Of a stretch of 64,000 nt of DNA, positions 24,603-33,358 are shown piece after piece. The notes beneath the pieces were generated by a model. It ran no database searches, was not told the origin of the DNA, and saw nothing but the letters and a program-made list of their open reading frames with translations. Where the stretch lies: positions 372,001 to 436,000 of the forward strand of contig NW_026570249.1 in NCBI RefSeq assembly GCF_019649055.1, in the 5' to 3' direction. The position numbers and the translations under genes were made by a program. This DNA comes from Paramacrobiotus metropolitanus (lineage: Eukaryota; Tardigrada; Eutardigrada; Parachela; Macrobiotidae). Position 1 is the first letter of the stretch. Each line of letters opens with the position of its first letter.

Positions 24603-25038
24603 CGCAATAGTACCACAGCGTGAAACGCACGGCTTTGCGCAAGGTGGACACGGGGAGGGTGGTCAGCTTATGATACGGCGGGCATCCAAAGTTTTCCAGG
24701 TTGGCGACTTCCGGTAAGTACTGCTCCAAGAGGCGGCACTTTTCCAGTCCCTTGGCGAAGAAACGGATTTGATTCGGTCGGCCAATTTTTTTGAACATAT
24801 CCTCTAGGGCGCAGGTCACTTGGTTATGACGATATTCTCCTTCGGTATTCCACAACAATCCGTGGGAGTGACGGGCTTGGGTGCGCAATAATGAACCGTA
24901 TTTGGCAGCAACGCGCGGGAGTGTAAAAGTGTACAACTCCTGCTGTTCTTTTTCCGGGCAGTAAAAGGCAAGCTGCTTAATGTATTTCTTCCCGGCAATA
25001 ACAAACCAGTCAGCATCTAGAATACAAGGAGTGGCCAT
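24370..25038 (-). CDS. Putative DEDD-nuclease-like Polinton protein
   Basis: 222-residue frame. The first 150 or so residues resemble a conserved protein family common in arthropod mobile elements, recalled from pattern only. It has LDADWF near residue 7, HGLLW near 59, FFAKGLEK near 93, then NLENFGCPPYHKL. The spacing of acidic residues resembles a DEDD exonuclease fold. After about residue 155 the sequence becomes Cys/Arg-rich and low in recognisable content, and from there it overlaps the TBP frame by 233 bases. The real C-terminus is therefore doubtful: either the tail is an overlap artefact or a one-base shift joins this domain to TBP. A TATA box lies 40 bases upstream. Function is inferred, not shown. 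Confidence 0.6.
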   Translation of the reverse strand: MATPCILDADWFVIAGKKYIKQLAFYCPEKEQQELYTFTLPRVAAKYGSLLRTQARHSHGLLWNTEGEYRHNQVTCALEDMFKKIGRPNQIRFFAKGLEKCRLLEQYLPEVANLENFGCPPYHKLTTLPVSTLRKAVRFTLWYYCDAENHQCRCRCGFKHYPGPEENGKGAADGSVYTPSIFWIAFADLGTIQSALSTVPQWQNHRQRSPLRRSPRIVAEFY

Positions 25039-25293
25039 TTTGGATCAGAATGAATGACCACTGCTGCGTCACACGGCTATTTATAGCTGTGGAAGGTATC
25101 ACTTTTGAATGTTACAGGTGTCATTAAGAAACATTACACCGGTAACTTTTCAAAATTACCAGTACCCATTCGAATGTTACAGGTCGGTAACAATCAATAA
25201 TTACCAGTATCACTATCCATTGTTACTACGTTCCGTATGCCAACTATAAAAAGCTGACAAGTTTCTTCAGAAAGCTCAGTTCTTTTTTCTAAA
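25039..25293. promoter_or_regulatory. Divergent Polinton promoter with two TATA boxes and iterated GTTAC motifs
   Basis: On the minus strand TATAAATA (25078-25085) lies 40 bases before the nuclease/TBP gene. On the plus strand TATAAAAA (25245-25252) lies about 42 bases before the ATG at 25294. Between them about eight RTTAC/GTAAY motifs occur within 130 bases (for example ATGTTACAGGT twice and ATTACCAGTA twice). The same motif recurs near the inner ends of both terminal repeats. Confidence 0.65.
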
Positions 25294-26194
25294 ATGGAGT
25301 TTCTGGATTTGCCCCCCCATCGAACAAGCGACCTCGGAAGCCTAAAGCGGATGACGTCAAGAAGCCAAAGTTGGAGGATGCAAAACCTCACCAACGATTT
25401 GCCTTTACCCAGCAAGGCCGCCCCGTCTACCGCCTAGCAACGACAAATTCGTTTACGTCGCCCGCAGCACGACCGACCACCATGTTGTCCGCGTGGTTTT
25501 TGGTGAGTGGAAAGAGCAACCGGATCATTCGTGGAAGCCGACTTGGGGCAAAAGCATTGCCCTCAACAAACCTGGATTTTTACGTTTGGCTGCTCTGATG
25601 CTGACGGGTACTACGGATATGGATGAAGCGACGCAGGCCTCTTCAGCTGAAACGGGCAAGTTATCCCCATTATACCGTTTGGATGGTGGAATGTATTTTG
25701 GTTGGAACCGCTTCAACAGTGCCAATGTGGCAACAATCCGTCGCTATCATCAAAAACCAGCTGGCGATCTATACCCTCCGCGCTATGGCATTTCCTTTGG
25801 AGAGCGGTGCTATGATGCCTTGAAGGAACTGTTGCAAGACATGCAGCTGTTTAAAGACATGGCGGCCATTCAGAAAGAACTGGGAAAACCGGACCCTGTC
25901 AAGGAAGGACTAATGTACAAAGATTTGCTAAGCGAAGTAGCGGAAGCAATGGTAGGACTGGTCAAGCTGACCGATGACGGAACGGGTGGAACGGGTAAGG
26001 AGCGCCCAACCGACGGCGAATGGAATGCTGCTATGGAGCGCCTGACTGAATTGCGGATGGTGTATGGCATTTTATTTGGCAAAGACAAACTGGGCGTGGA
26101 ACAAGCACTGGAGCTAAACGTTGCTGGATTTTTAGCCAGCAACGGAAAGGAATTGCGTGACCGTGTAGGTCGTATGCTAACTGACGAATGTTAA
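25294..26194 (+). pseudogene. Unrecognised Polinton protein with basic N-terminus (frame-broken)
   Basis: A long, clean reading frame from about 25430 to 26194 encodes a soluble, charged protein with no family I recognise. Visible features are VRVVFGEW, a GMYFGWNRF segment, and an acidic/Gly-rich linker (DDGTGGTG). The candidate ATG at 25294 is in a different frame. The frame shifts near a run of seven C at 25312-25318 and again near 25430. The middle frame encodes a nuclear-localisation-like stretch (NKRPRKPK). It has its own TATA box 42 bases upstream and sits between the nuclease/TBP block and the capsid block, where Polintons often carry lineage-specific genes. It may be intact if the C run is a sequencing error. 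Confidence 0.6.
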
Positions 26195-26276
26195 GTGGGT
26201 TCTTGAATTATATTATCTTTGTATACTATACTTTGTCACATTTACTGTTCAATAGCGCTGCCCATTTTTTTGCTGA

Positions 26277-26789
26277 TCATTTTATTAATCGTTTGCAAAT
26301 CTGCCGGATGAGATTTCCATCAACCATGGTTGTTTTTAAATTGAAAAAACAGTTAACGTACTGGCACACCATCTTGTCGTTGCTCGCCTTATTATCAGTA
26401 AACAAATGCACAATATTCGTAAATGACTCGCCACTACATCGTCGTAAAATGAAAAACAGACAATATTGGCCACAGACGGTACTGAGTTCTGATTGAAACT
26501 GCTCGGATTGCAAGACAATTTCATTCTCTTTAGTTAAACTAACAAAGTCTGACGAGTAAGATTCCAGCTTCTTGCCATACGAGTCGAACACTTCCATACT
26601 TCCATCCATTTCCTGATACAAAGCAATCCAATGCTCTCCTTCTCGGTCAGCCGGATCAGTATTTACCACACACGCTGCGGGATAGGGTTGTAGTGACGGG
26701 GGTACTTCATTACTGGCAAAAACACCACAAAAAGTTTGGGTGGTGATCGAATGGCCCTGCAAGGCCTCGTTGATTTGCTGGCTGTGCAT
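26277..26789 (-). CDS. Adenovirus-type cysteine protease (PRO)
   Basis: 170-residue frame with the order of catalytic elements expected for adenain-like C5 proteases. These are His in GEHWIALY (near residue 53), the acidic residue in EVFDSYG (near 68), a Gln-containing stretch, and Cys in STVCGQYCLFF (near 110). In adenoviruses and Polintons this enzyme matures capsid proteins. No stop or shift interrupts it. Its start overlaps the end of the capsid frame by 127 bases, consistent with the packed minus-strand block. Confidence 0.88.
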   Translation of the reverse strand: MHSQQINEALQGHSITTQTFCGVFASNEVPPSLQPYPAACVVNTDPADREGEHWIALYQEMDGSMEVFDSYGKKLESYSSDFVSLTKENEIVLQSEQFQSELSTVCGQYCLFFILRRCSGESFTNIVHLFTDNKASNDKMVCQYVNCFFNLKTTMVDGNLIRQICKRLIK

Positions 26790-28123
26790 GTTGAAAAGTC
26801 CGCAATCAGCTGACGGTGTTGGTTGATCTCAATAACGCTGTCGTACACCAGCATGCACACCATCATGATGGTTTTTACCAATGGTTTTCCAAAGGAAACA
26901 GAAACGCTTAAATTGCCCTGTTTGATCAAAGTTAGCGGTCCGCGTCCAGTATGTCCGGGCGTGAGGTCAAACCCATATAGCGTATAGCCTTGGTTGTACT
27001 GTATGCGCGTAAACGGGAGACTTCCTTGTAGACTTGGTCGATGGCCCAACGTATCTAGTAGTCCATCATAGCATTCCAAAGACAGGCTGCGTTCAAAATC
27101 AGCCATGTACGGTTTGTTGGGATAACTTTGCCCGTCCACTTCCACACTGATTTGCGTCAGGTTAAAGTGTTGAAAGTTGAACGGACTGCGTTTACTTGAT
27201 CCATGAAAATCTTCACTGTCCACAAATCCAATGAAGGCCACTTTGGGAATTTGTCCAATTTGCAGATTACTGACCACTGTGCTCTGTGTCTTTTGAGCAA
27301 TATCCGACACACGCATTACCACACGTTCAATGTGGTACTTTACGGTTTTTTTTAACAATTCTCCCATCACGGCCGTTAGAAAATCAGGGGATGGTATATA
27401 TCGTCGAATCGATAGTCGAGCGTTGCGGATGAATGGTTTGAAGGACTTTGTAGCGTCTTGATCCCACAGGCGCAAAGAAAATTCCGGTCGGCTGACCACT
27501 AGTCGGATATTGACAGGCACACCCGTGCACAGCGGTTTACTCTGGTCAAACAGATCCGCAAACAGCTTGCCAGACAGTTGCACATAATTTCCACCATCAA
27601 ACAAGGCTTTGCGGTTTTTCTCGCCCTTGTTTAGTGTTTCATCGTTGAAGCGCAGTGCGGTATCGTGGTAGAAAGCCGCCGATGTCAATTGACTATTTTG
27701 CGCATCGGTCGTATAAGATAGCAATGATTCCAGATAAGCACGGTATGGATAGAACGTCGCTGCATCCGAGATAAGCCGATTAGCCACCGTCACGTGACAC
27801 GAAGAAAACAGAGAATGCAGAAAATTGTTGACGGGAGCGACACCATCGGCTGCTGTCATCGCTTCCCATTCTCCAGTACCCTTGCGCACTTTGATGCCCA
27901 CCTCTAGCTCCAGTATCATATCAGCCAAGCTAAGTAAACCAGACGTACTGGGAGGAATGAAAAAGTTGATGTCTCCAGCTGAACCGTTATCCGTCAGAAT
28001 GGTAGTGGGATTCAGTTTCTCGTTCTCCGTACGCCAACGATCAGTCAGCGTTGCCGGAAGGGCAAAAAACTGATTCTCCAGCTGCATGGCCGGTTCCGAA
28101 TCTTCGACCATGAGCATGGCCAT
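26663..28123 (-). CDS. Major capsid protein, double jelly-roll (hexon-like)
   Basis: 486-residue frame that resembles Polinton/adintovirus major capsid proteins. It has FFIPPSTSGLLSLADMILEL early. Next comes the characteristic APVNNFLHSLFSSCHV followed by YPYRAYLESLLSY and NSQLTSAAFYHDT (residues about 95-160), then LSGKLFADLFDQ and VNIRLVVSRPEF. The C-terminal half has YDGLLDTLG and GYTLYGFDLTP. The normal family ending appears near SVIEINQHRQLIADF. The last 40 or so residues run through the protease frame and are atypical, so a lost stop is possible. Otherwise intact. The protein would assemble the icosahedral shell. Confidence 0.88.
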   Translation of the reverse strand: MAMLMVEDSEPAMQLENQFFALPATLTDRWRTENEKLNPTTILTDNGSAGDINFFIPPSTSGLLSLADMILELEVGIKVRKGTGEWEAMTAADGVAPVNNFLHSLFSSCHVTVANRLISDAATFYPYRAYLESLLSYTTDAQNSQLTSAAFYHDTALRFNDETLNKGEKNRKALFDGGNYVQLSGKLFADLFDQSKPLCTGVPVNIRLVVSRPEFSLRLWDQDATKSFKPFIRNARLSIRRYIPSPDFLTAVMGELLKKTVKYHIERVVMRVSDIAQKTQSTVVSNLQIGQIPKVAFIGFVDSEDFHGSSKRSPFNFQHFNLTQISVEVDGQSYPNKPYMADFERSLSLECYDGLLDTLGHRPSLQGSLPFTRIQYNQGYTLYGFDLTPGHTGRGPLTLIKQGNLSVSVSFGKPLVKTIMMVCMLVYDSVIEINQHRQLIADFSTCTASKSTRPCRAIRSPPKLFVVFLPVMKYPRHYNPIPQRVW

Positions 28124-28171
28124 TTTTTAAATAAAGTCAGGAATATCTTTAGGGGGAATACGTTTTATCCG

Positions 28172-28504
28172 TCACAATCGTTTTCGACCTTGTCCTTCTT
28201 GAGGAGCTAGACGTTTCTCAATCGCGGCTCCGGCACGTGCTGCTACATCTTTAATAACCCCGGTAGCAGCTTCTTGCAGGTGTGGTGTGGCGGCTTCCAG
28301 CGCGGCTTTGGCATGGGGTGCTGCTTGCTTTAAAATAGGGGCCGCAAAGGAAGAAATTTTGGCAAATAACCTTTTAAGGATTTGTGGAAACCCCGATCCA
28401 TTCTGCAAGATCCCACGGTAGCGTATGAGCGCGCTTCTTCCGGTTTGGTTCAGGAAGACGCTTTCATAACGCCGCGGGTCGGGTACGTACGGAACCAGGG
28501 GCAT
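28172..28504 (-). CDS. Small conserved Polinton virion protein (PX-like)
   Basis: 110 residues, start MPLVPYVPDPRRYESVFLNQ, then a Gly/Phe segment and an Ala-rich amphipathic helix region (KQAAPHAKAALEAATPHL), ending in a basic tail GQGRKRL. Layout and position between major and minor capsid genes fit the small PX-type (adenovirus core/minor-protein-like) genes of Polintons. Role inferred: virion core or membrane-active minor protein. Frame intact; its ATG is 3 bases from the minor capsid gene's end. Confidence 0.65.
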   Translation of the reverse strand: MPLVPYVPDPRRYESVFLNQTGRSALIRYRGILQNGSGFPQILKRLFAKISSFAAPILKQAAPHAKAALEAATPHLQEAATGVIKDVAARAGAAIEKRLAPQEGQGRKRL

Positions 28505-28506
28505 TT

Positions 28507-29521
28507 TTAGTACAATCTTTGGGGTCGGAAATGCAGTTTCACCAACGATTTCCCGGTTTGGAATTTGGCATCGTCTCCGAGATCATTAGCAATGGTCAGG
28601 TGAATGGTTTCGAAATGTTGTCGTAAAACAGGAACGTAATGCGGAATGTCGAACCGTGCTTCCACGATTTGATTGGCTTCTCCTCTAATAGGTACAGAAC
28701 GCAAAAATTGCGCTGCTGTGTCTCCGATCAAGCTGTAGTCAGCCACATCGCTGTACACAAACAAACTTTGATTTCCTAACAAAGTGTTCATGGGACGCTC
28801 CGAAATAAAAGTGCTCAGCTTGGGATTGGGCGGGTTGGTCAGGAACGAGAGATATTTAATTTGACTAGTCTTGGTTTCCATGGGAAAGGGGCCCCGCGCA
28901 TTGCCGTGATTCTCAACTGGCACATCTGGTTTGAATTCAGCGCTGCCAAAACCAAGAATCTTTTGCAAAATTGATGATCCTGGAGGAATAACAACAGACA
29001 CACGGTCGTTTCCAATGTTGAGTCGCACGCGATGATTCGTTGGGGTGAGGAACTGAACGGTAAAGGCTCGATCGGTTGACAAGGCGCTTTTATCGGAATG
29101 AACCGTATCATCCACCATGTATGCTCCAACTTTAGGCACCAGCGAATTGATCGTTTGCAGTAACAATTCAGCATTCTTAAAGTTGCCTGGCGGAATGGTA
29201 ATTTCATCTTGATGGATGACATAATCAACAGATTCAATAAAACCTGTGTCGTTTTTTTTTCAATCGGAATTCTTTCACAATATTCACTTGTATTTTCTGT
29301 TCCACGGGCAAAGTATAAAACGAGTTCAAATATTGCAACTCGACAAGGGCCATTTCCCACTTTCCTTTGAGAGTGATGGGGTGTTTCAGTTTGGTTGTCC
29401 AGTTAGAGGCTGTGTTGGTTGCTTCTGTTGCCACGTCGCTAGGCAACGTCACGTAGAAAGGATCCCCTTCATACATGATGCTTTGATCCACGAATCGTGT
29501 TCCGGTCCGTATCCTAACCAA
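28507..29521 (-). pseudogene. Minor capsid (penton-type) protein, frameshifted
   Basis: The N-terminal frame (29234-29521, likely ATG 29476) reads GDPFYVTLPSDV and LKGKWEMALVELQYL, the typical start of Polinton minor capsid proteins. The C-terminal frame (28507 to about 29250) continues with a Gln/Asn-rich linker, RVRLNIG, and ends in SLVKLHFRP. The two frames meet at a run of nine T (29252-29260) and are one base out of register. This may be a real frameshift or a homopolymer error. Single jelly-roll pentons occupy the capsid vertices. Confidence 0.8.
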
Positions 29522-30590
29522 CGTACCAGTACTTTGTTCCCTTGACGTTTCACAATGTGGTCGATGGTAAACTGATCCGGTTCAGAAACTTTAGAAAGTT
29601 CGTGTTCATAGAATGTTCCTTTGATAAGATTGTCTTGATAGTCTTTCAACCGATAGACGGGAACGTAATGCGGAATAACTTGCACAACGTAGAAAATCTC
29701 CTCCTTAAATCGATACGCGTAGCCTTTTTCCATCTTGCTTTTGTTGATAGCAATCCGCACAGCGTCCCCTACACTGTACCGCGGTTGGTACGCAATCTTT
29801 GGTGGATACAAACGGTGATAAACCGATAAGGAATTGCTGTGCTTAACATCCACGGGGCGCATTCCATGCGACTGATGCTTTGAATGGTCGTACGAATACA
29901 CCAAGTCCTGCAGCTTGTCCACATAACGTGTTGCAACACGTGCGCGGAAAAGGCGGAATGTTCGCGACTTGATGGTCCGTATGACTCGTTCGGCCATGGC
30001 GCATTTGATGTCTTCGTTTTCCGAAGTGAACATGGCGATCCTTTTGCCGTTGAGGAAGTCTTTCACCGTCTTGTTCAACATTTCTGTTCCTTTATCGTAT
30101 CGGAGCTTTTCCGGTTCTCCCAATTCCTTGAATGCTTGCTCTAAAGCTGTTTTGGTTTCTTTACCGGTCTTTCCTCTCAAAGGAATTACGCTCAGTTTTT
30201 TTGGAAAAGCAGTCAATGACAAACAGCAGGTACTTGTATCCATCGTTTTCTTTGGCATATTTAGACAGGTCAGCCAGATCAGCTTGGTATTGCTGCTGCA
30301 GTGTCGTCACGACTACTCGGTTGCGTGGGAACCGTTTGCGGTTCTCCTTCGTCACCGTGTACGCATCGATCCCTTGCAGAATTTCCAAAGCTTTCCGTTT
30401 GTTGGCTCTGGTTTTTAAACTCCTTTGGAATCTTGCGATGCCGCCAAGGCTTCCGGGATTTCTTCGGTTTAAGTACTTTTTCATCAGCTTCTCCATTGTT
30501 GCAACATGTGGACACACAGTTGATCTTAAATATGCGGCATAATCGCAAAACACTGGGTATCCAACTCGCCATTATGGCAAAGTAATCCAC
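29449..30590 (-). pseudogene. Retroviral-type integrase with chromodomain, frameshifted
   Basis: The upstream frame (30161-30553) carries NPGSLGGIARFQRSL, DAYTVTKENRKRFPRN and the first catalytic Asp in YQADLADLS, then YLLFVIDCFSKK. The downstream frame (29449-30258) carries the second Asp in LRYDKGTEM and the Glu in AMAERVIRTIKSR, so all DDE residues exist. The C-terminus reads DHIVKRQGNKVLVRWLGY followed by DSWI, a chromodomain that would guide insertion to chromatin. The frames switch at a run of seven T (30196-30202). The start is unclear; it overlaps the next gene's end near 30572-30590. Confidence 0.88.
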
Positions 30591-31264
30591 GGTAAGCGTC
30601 GGCTGCCGCTTCCCACTTGTCTTTTCTTTTGGACAGGAGTTTCCACTTCCACAACCACCTTTCTTTTTGAGCCTTTGGTGGGCAGAGTAGGCGGAAATAA
30701 CGGTCGTCGTGGAATTTTCACCGGTAAAAAATCCTCTTCGTTTTCGCGATCACGTTTGCGCCCTTTGGTTGGTAAGATCTCCGGAAATATTGGAACACGT
30801 GATTGTTTTGAGGAACTTTTAGTATCGTGAAAATCCTCTTCACCCTCCCGTTCGCGCTTGCGCCCTATTGTCGGTAAGTTATCAGGGAATAACGGAACAC
30901 GTGGTTGTTTTGAAGATCTTTCAGTATCGTAATCGGTCCGTTTCCTTTTGGAACCAGTTGGAAGAGGTTTCGAAGATTCAAAGGTCAACGCTGATGGCTG
31001 AATGGTGGGAACATTCGGTATTTCCAGTAAATTTTCGTCGGGCAAGGCTTTCTGTTTCAAAGCTAAAAAGCGCTCCAGTATGCTTGATAACTGGCTGGCT
31101 TTTTCATACTCATTTATATCGGTACGATGCAAGGTTTTGGCTAATAAGGCATCCAATGACAAGACCGTTCTGGCTTCGGGAGGTTCCTTATTTATCTGTA
31201 TCTGCTCATGTAGTCGTGCTTCCATGTCACGGCGCGGTACAATGTAGTATTCATCCATTTCCAA
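30572..31264 (-). CDS. Polinton basic protein with three internal repeats (PZ-like)
   Basis: 230-residue intact frame. The start MDEYYIVPRRDMEARL and the helical first 100 residues resemble a conserved small Polinton protein of unknown role. The second half contains three copies of about 30 residues built on R-P-x-FP-x-x-LPT-x-G-x-KR: SKQPRVPLFPDNLPTIGRKR, SKQSRVPIFPEILPTKGRKR and RRPLFPPTLPTKGSKR. Each copy carries a basic cluster like a nuclear-localisation signal. It ends RRLPWITLP. It overlaps the neighbouring small gene by 14 bases. Confidence 0.65.
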   Translation of the reverse strand: MEMDEYYIVPRRDMEARLHEQIQINKEPPEARTVLSLDALLAKTLHRTDINEYEKASQLSSILERFLALKQKALPDENLLEIPNVPTIQPSALTFESSKPLPTGSKRKRTDYDTERSSKQPRVPLFPDNLPTIGRKREREGEEDFHDTKSSSKQSRVPIFPEILPTKGRKRDRENEEDFLPVKIPRRPLFPPTLPTKGSKRKVVVEVETPVQKKRQVGSGSRRLPWITLP

Positions 31265-31577
31265 TCAGTGACGTCAACACTCCGGCTATAACGGGTAATA
31301 TGGCTCCAATGAATCCTCCTTGCTGTAGAATTTTCCGCTTTTTTTTATTCGGGTACCGCCGGAGAGCAATCAACTTTAATGCTTTCCGATGGCGTTTGCA
31401 CTTGTCCAGTTCGGTAGGGCTGAGGGCCACAATGTTCTTGACAATATTAACCGCAATTTCTTCCAAGGCTTTCAACTGCGATTTGTTCATATAACCCAAT
31501 AGAACTTTAAGCTGTTTGGGTTTCAGATTTTGCAGAGTAATCAGGAAAGGGGCTAAGGCTTTAACACGTTCCGACAT
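31251..31577 (-). CDS. Small conserved Polinton protein with C-terminal hydrophobic segment (PW-like)
   Basis: 108 residues. Helical N-terminal half (LKPKQLKVLLGYM, ALEEIAVNIVKNIVALS), then RHRKALKLIALRR and a lysine cluster KKKRK. It ends with a Gly-rich hydrophobic segment, QQGGFIGAILPVIAGVLTS. This order (NIV.N.V.LS, basic cluster, GGF plus hydrophobic tail) recurs in Polinton and adintovirus genomes. Role unknown; it may be a membrane-inserting or core protein. Intact and tightly packed between PZ-like and ATPase genes. Confidence 0.65.
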   Translation of the reverse strand: MSERVKALAPFLITLQNLKPKQLKVLLGYMNKSQLKALEEIAVNIVKNIVALSPTELDKCKRHRKALKLIALRRYPNKKKRKILQQGGFIGAILPVIAGVLTSLIGNG

Positions 31578-32342
31578 TTTGGCAACGATTGGTGTAAATT
31601 CTCATCTGCTCATATGGCAACACATGAGAGCGGATCCTTAAATAATCCGGACATGCGGGTCGCATATCAATGATCAGAGGCAGGTAAGGTTGAGCAGTCA
31701 CTTTTCTGTACGCTTCCACTAAATGTCTCAATCCTGTTTGACGGGCTAGTAAGTTGATTTGTTGGACATCCCTCACGCTCTTAAATAGTATCAAGTACTG
31801 GGAATTGAAAGTGATGTCTCGCATTGATTTTCCTTGCTTATATAAATTTTGCAGCAGAACAACGACTGAAACGTTGTTGTGATGTATTCTACGCGTGAAC
31901 AAATTGGAGCAACGGTCGTCTTTACATAAATCAGAACTTTTTCAGAAGCCAGGTCGTCATTGGTTATCAACGTTTGCTCGCCGGAGACGGTATCGTCTAG
32001 CAGCGAAAACAAATTATCCAAGCCTTTGACAAACTCCAAGTTCTTCAAATTATGAAAAGCATTCTGCCATTCTCCGTAGCAGTAAATTATTTTAGATGGC
32101 GGCTTATCAATCAGTATGTCACTATTGTTGATCAAAGAAAACTTAAAATTGGTTTTTCCAGACATTGTCGGTCCACAAATGCACATTCCAAAGGGTGCGC
32201 AAAAGCGCGGAAATGAAGACAACGTTCCATACATTTTGTCACTTTTGCTAGTTGGATTTATTTTGCGCCTTAAATGTTCCTGTTTGCAGTTATTTAAGGC
32301 GATGACCTGCAAACAGCAAGTATTTAAGCATGAACGTTTCAA
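31561..32342 (-). pseudogene. A32-like DNA-packaging ATPase, frame interrupted
   Basis: Upstream frame 31791-32342: FCAPFGMCICGPTMSGKTNF is the Walker A P-loop, and TLITNDDLAS is the Walker B site (about residue 125). Downstream frame 31561-31902 resumes with LFTRRIHHNNVSVVVLLQNL and GKSMRDITFNSQYLILFKS, the family's sensor region, and ends normally. The frames are out of register near 31885-31920. The first 30 residues of the upstream frame are atypical and the real start may be internal, near MYGTLSSF. It would pump element DNA into capsids. Confidence 0.82.
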
Positions 32343-32353
32343 ATTGTCGCGCT

Positions 32354-32551
32354 ATGGCCGACCCAAGGCGTTTGTTTCCGAATGCGACCCCTGTGGGTCG
32401 CAGATGTGAAACAATTTTATTAACGCTTCTTTACGTAATCTTCTTTATTGTTTTTGCCATATTCATCGTGACGGAAGCGGTGGGGAAAATGCTACAAACC
32501 AACTACTGGAACAGCACTTTAAGGAACATCACTCACCCAAGTGGCAGCTAG
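32354..32551 (+). CDS. Small single-pass membrane protein of the Polinton
   Basis: About 65 residues: a short N-terminus (MADPRRLFPNATPVGRR), one strong hydrophobic helix (ILLTLLYVIFFIVFAIFIV), then a polar tail with two N-glycosylation sequons (NST, NIT). It is on the opposite strand from the ATPase gene and overlaps nothing recognised. No family match by eye. An open acidic/Ser-Thr-rich stretch downstream (about 32622-32742) after an AG could be a second exon, but the first frame stops before a usable donor. Confidence 0.45.
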   Translation: MADPRRLFPNATPVGRRCETILLTLLYVIFFIVFAIFIVTEAVGKMLQTNYWNSTLRNITHPSGS

Positions 32552-32772
32552 GTAAAAACGGCCAGTCGGTTATTCTTTTGCAAAAATCTTTTATCGCTGG
32601 TCGTGCTTTCAGTTGCCAGTTGTGATTGAAAGCATCGCAACCGAAGAAAGCCAAAGCACCGAACGCGGAACAAATTTTACATGGCCACCGGAAAGATCCG
32701 AACGTCCTGACGATCTACAGTTGGATTCCGGCTCCAGTTAGGTTAATTCCGTTGTACATCGGCATCGTCGAG

Positions 32773-33051
32773 CTACGTCGAAGATAAGGATGATGATTCA
32801 GCAAAACAAGCACTCGAAGTCGTAGCAATCGGTCCTGGACTGTTCATAATACATGGGCATCGTCGAGCCAAAGCCGTCACCAACTCGTTGATCTGACGAT
32901 CTACAGTAGGATTCCACATCGGTTCCAAAAGCACCATGCAATTGGAAACCAAGCGCGCTATTTGCAACGCTCCTGTGAATTCCAGTTTAATAAGCCCATG
33001 GTGTCGGATGATGCCGGTCAGCAGTTCCTCCATAAAGAATTTGCACATCAA
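32773..33051 (-). CDS. Uncertain small ORF inside the Polinton right end
   Basis: 92 codons, helical and without recognisable motifs (start MCKFFMEELLTGIIRHHG). Its 3' part shares short rearranged duplicated pieces with 32700-32770 (for example CTGACGATCTACAGT). It may be a real lineage-specific gene or chance; kept only because it fills the gap between the membrane protein and the right terminal repeat. Confidence 0.25.
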   Translation of the reverse strand: MMCKFFMEELLTGIIRHHGLIKLEFTGALQIARLVSNCMVLLEPMWNPTVDRQINELVTALARRCPCIMNSPGPIATTSSACFAESSSLSST

Positions 33052-33358
33052 TGTGTGGCGATGCCGTTACGATTCAATAAAGTGTGGTGGCCGCCGCCAT
33101 TCAGAAGATACCTTGCCCCTTAAATACCTGCGGAACTGCTATCATGCCTTTAAAAATGCTTGTGCGCCACCATATGGTGTATTTTTTTTTGAAATAAAAA
33201 TACCTGTCATGCAATTCCAAACTATGATTTATTATGAAGCTACCGGATTTTTGTTTCGTCAATCAATCAGTATTCCAACAAGATTTACGCAAAATTACTG
33301 TTAGCGTTAGGCTTAGTAAACAACCAAGTCATGCAACTGCAAAACTCTGTCGAACAAT

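Noticed and set aside
24072-25038. TBP frame as a host gene outside the element
   Set aside because: It lies well inside the terminal inverted repeats, between polymerase and capsid genes, and is packed against the polymerase 3' end.
29234-29545. Plus-strand frames over the minor capsid and integrase region
   Set aside because: Antisense shadows of the minus-strand structural genes.
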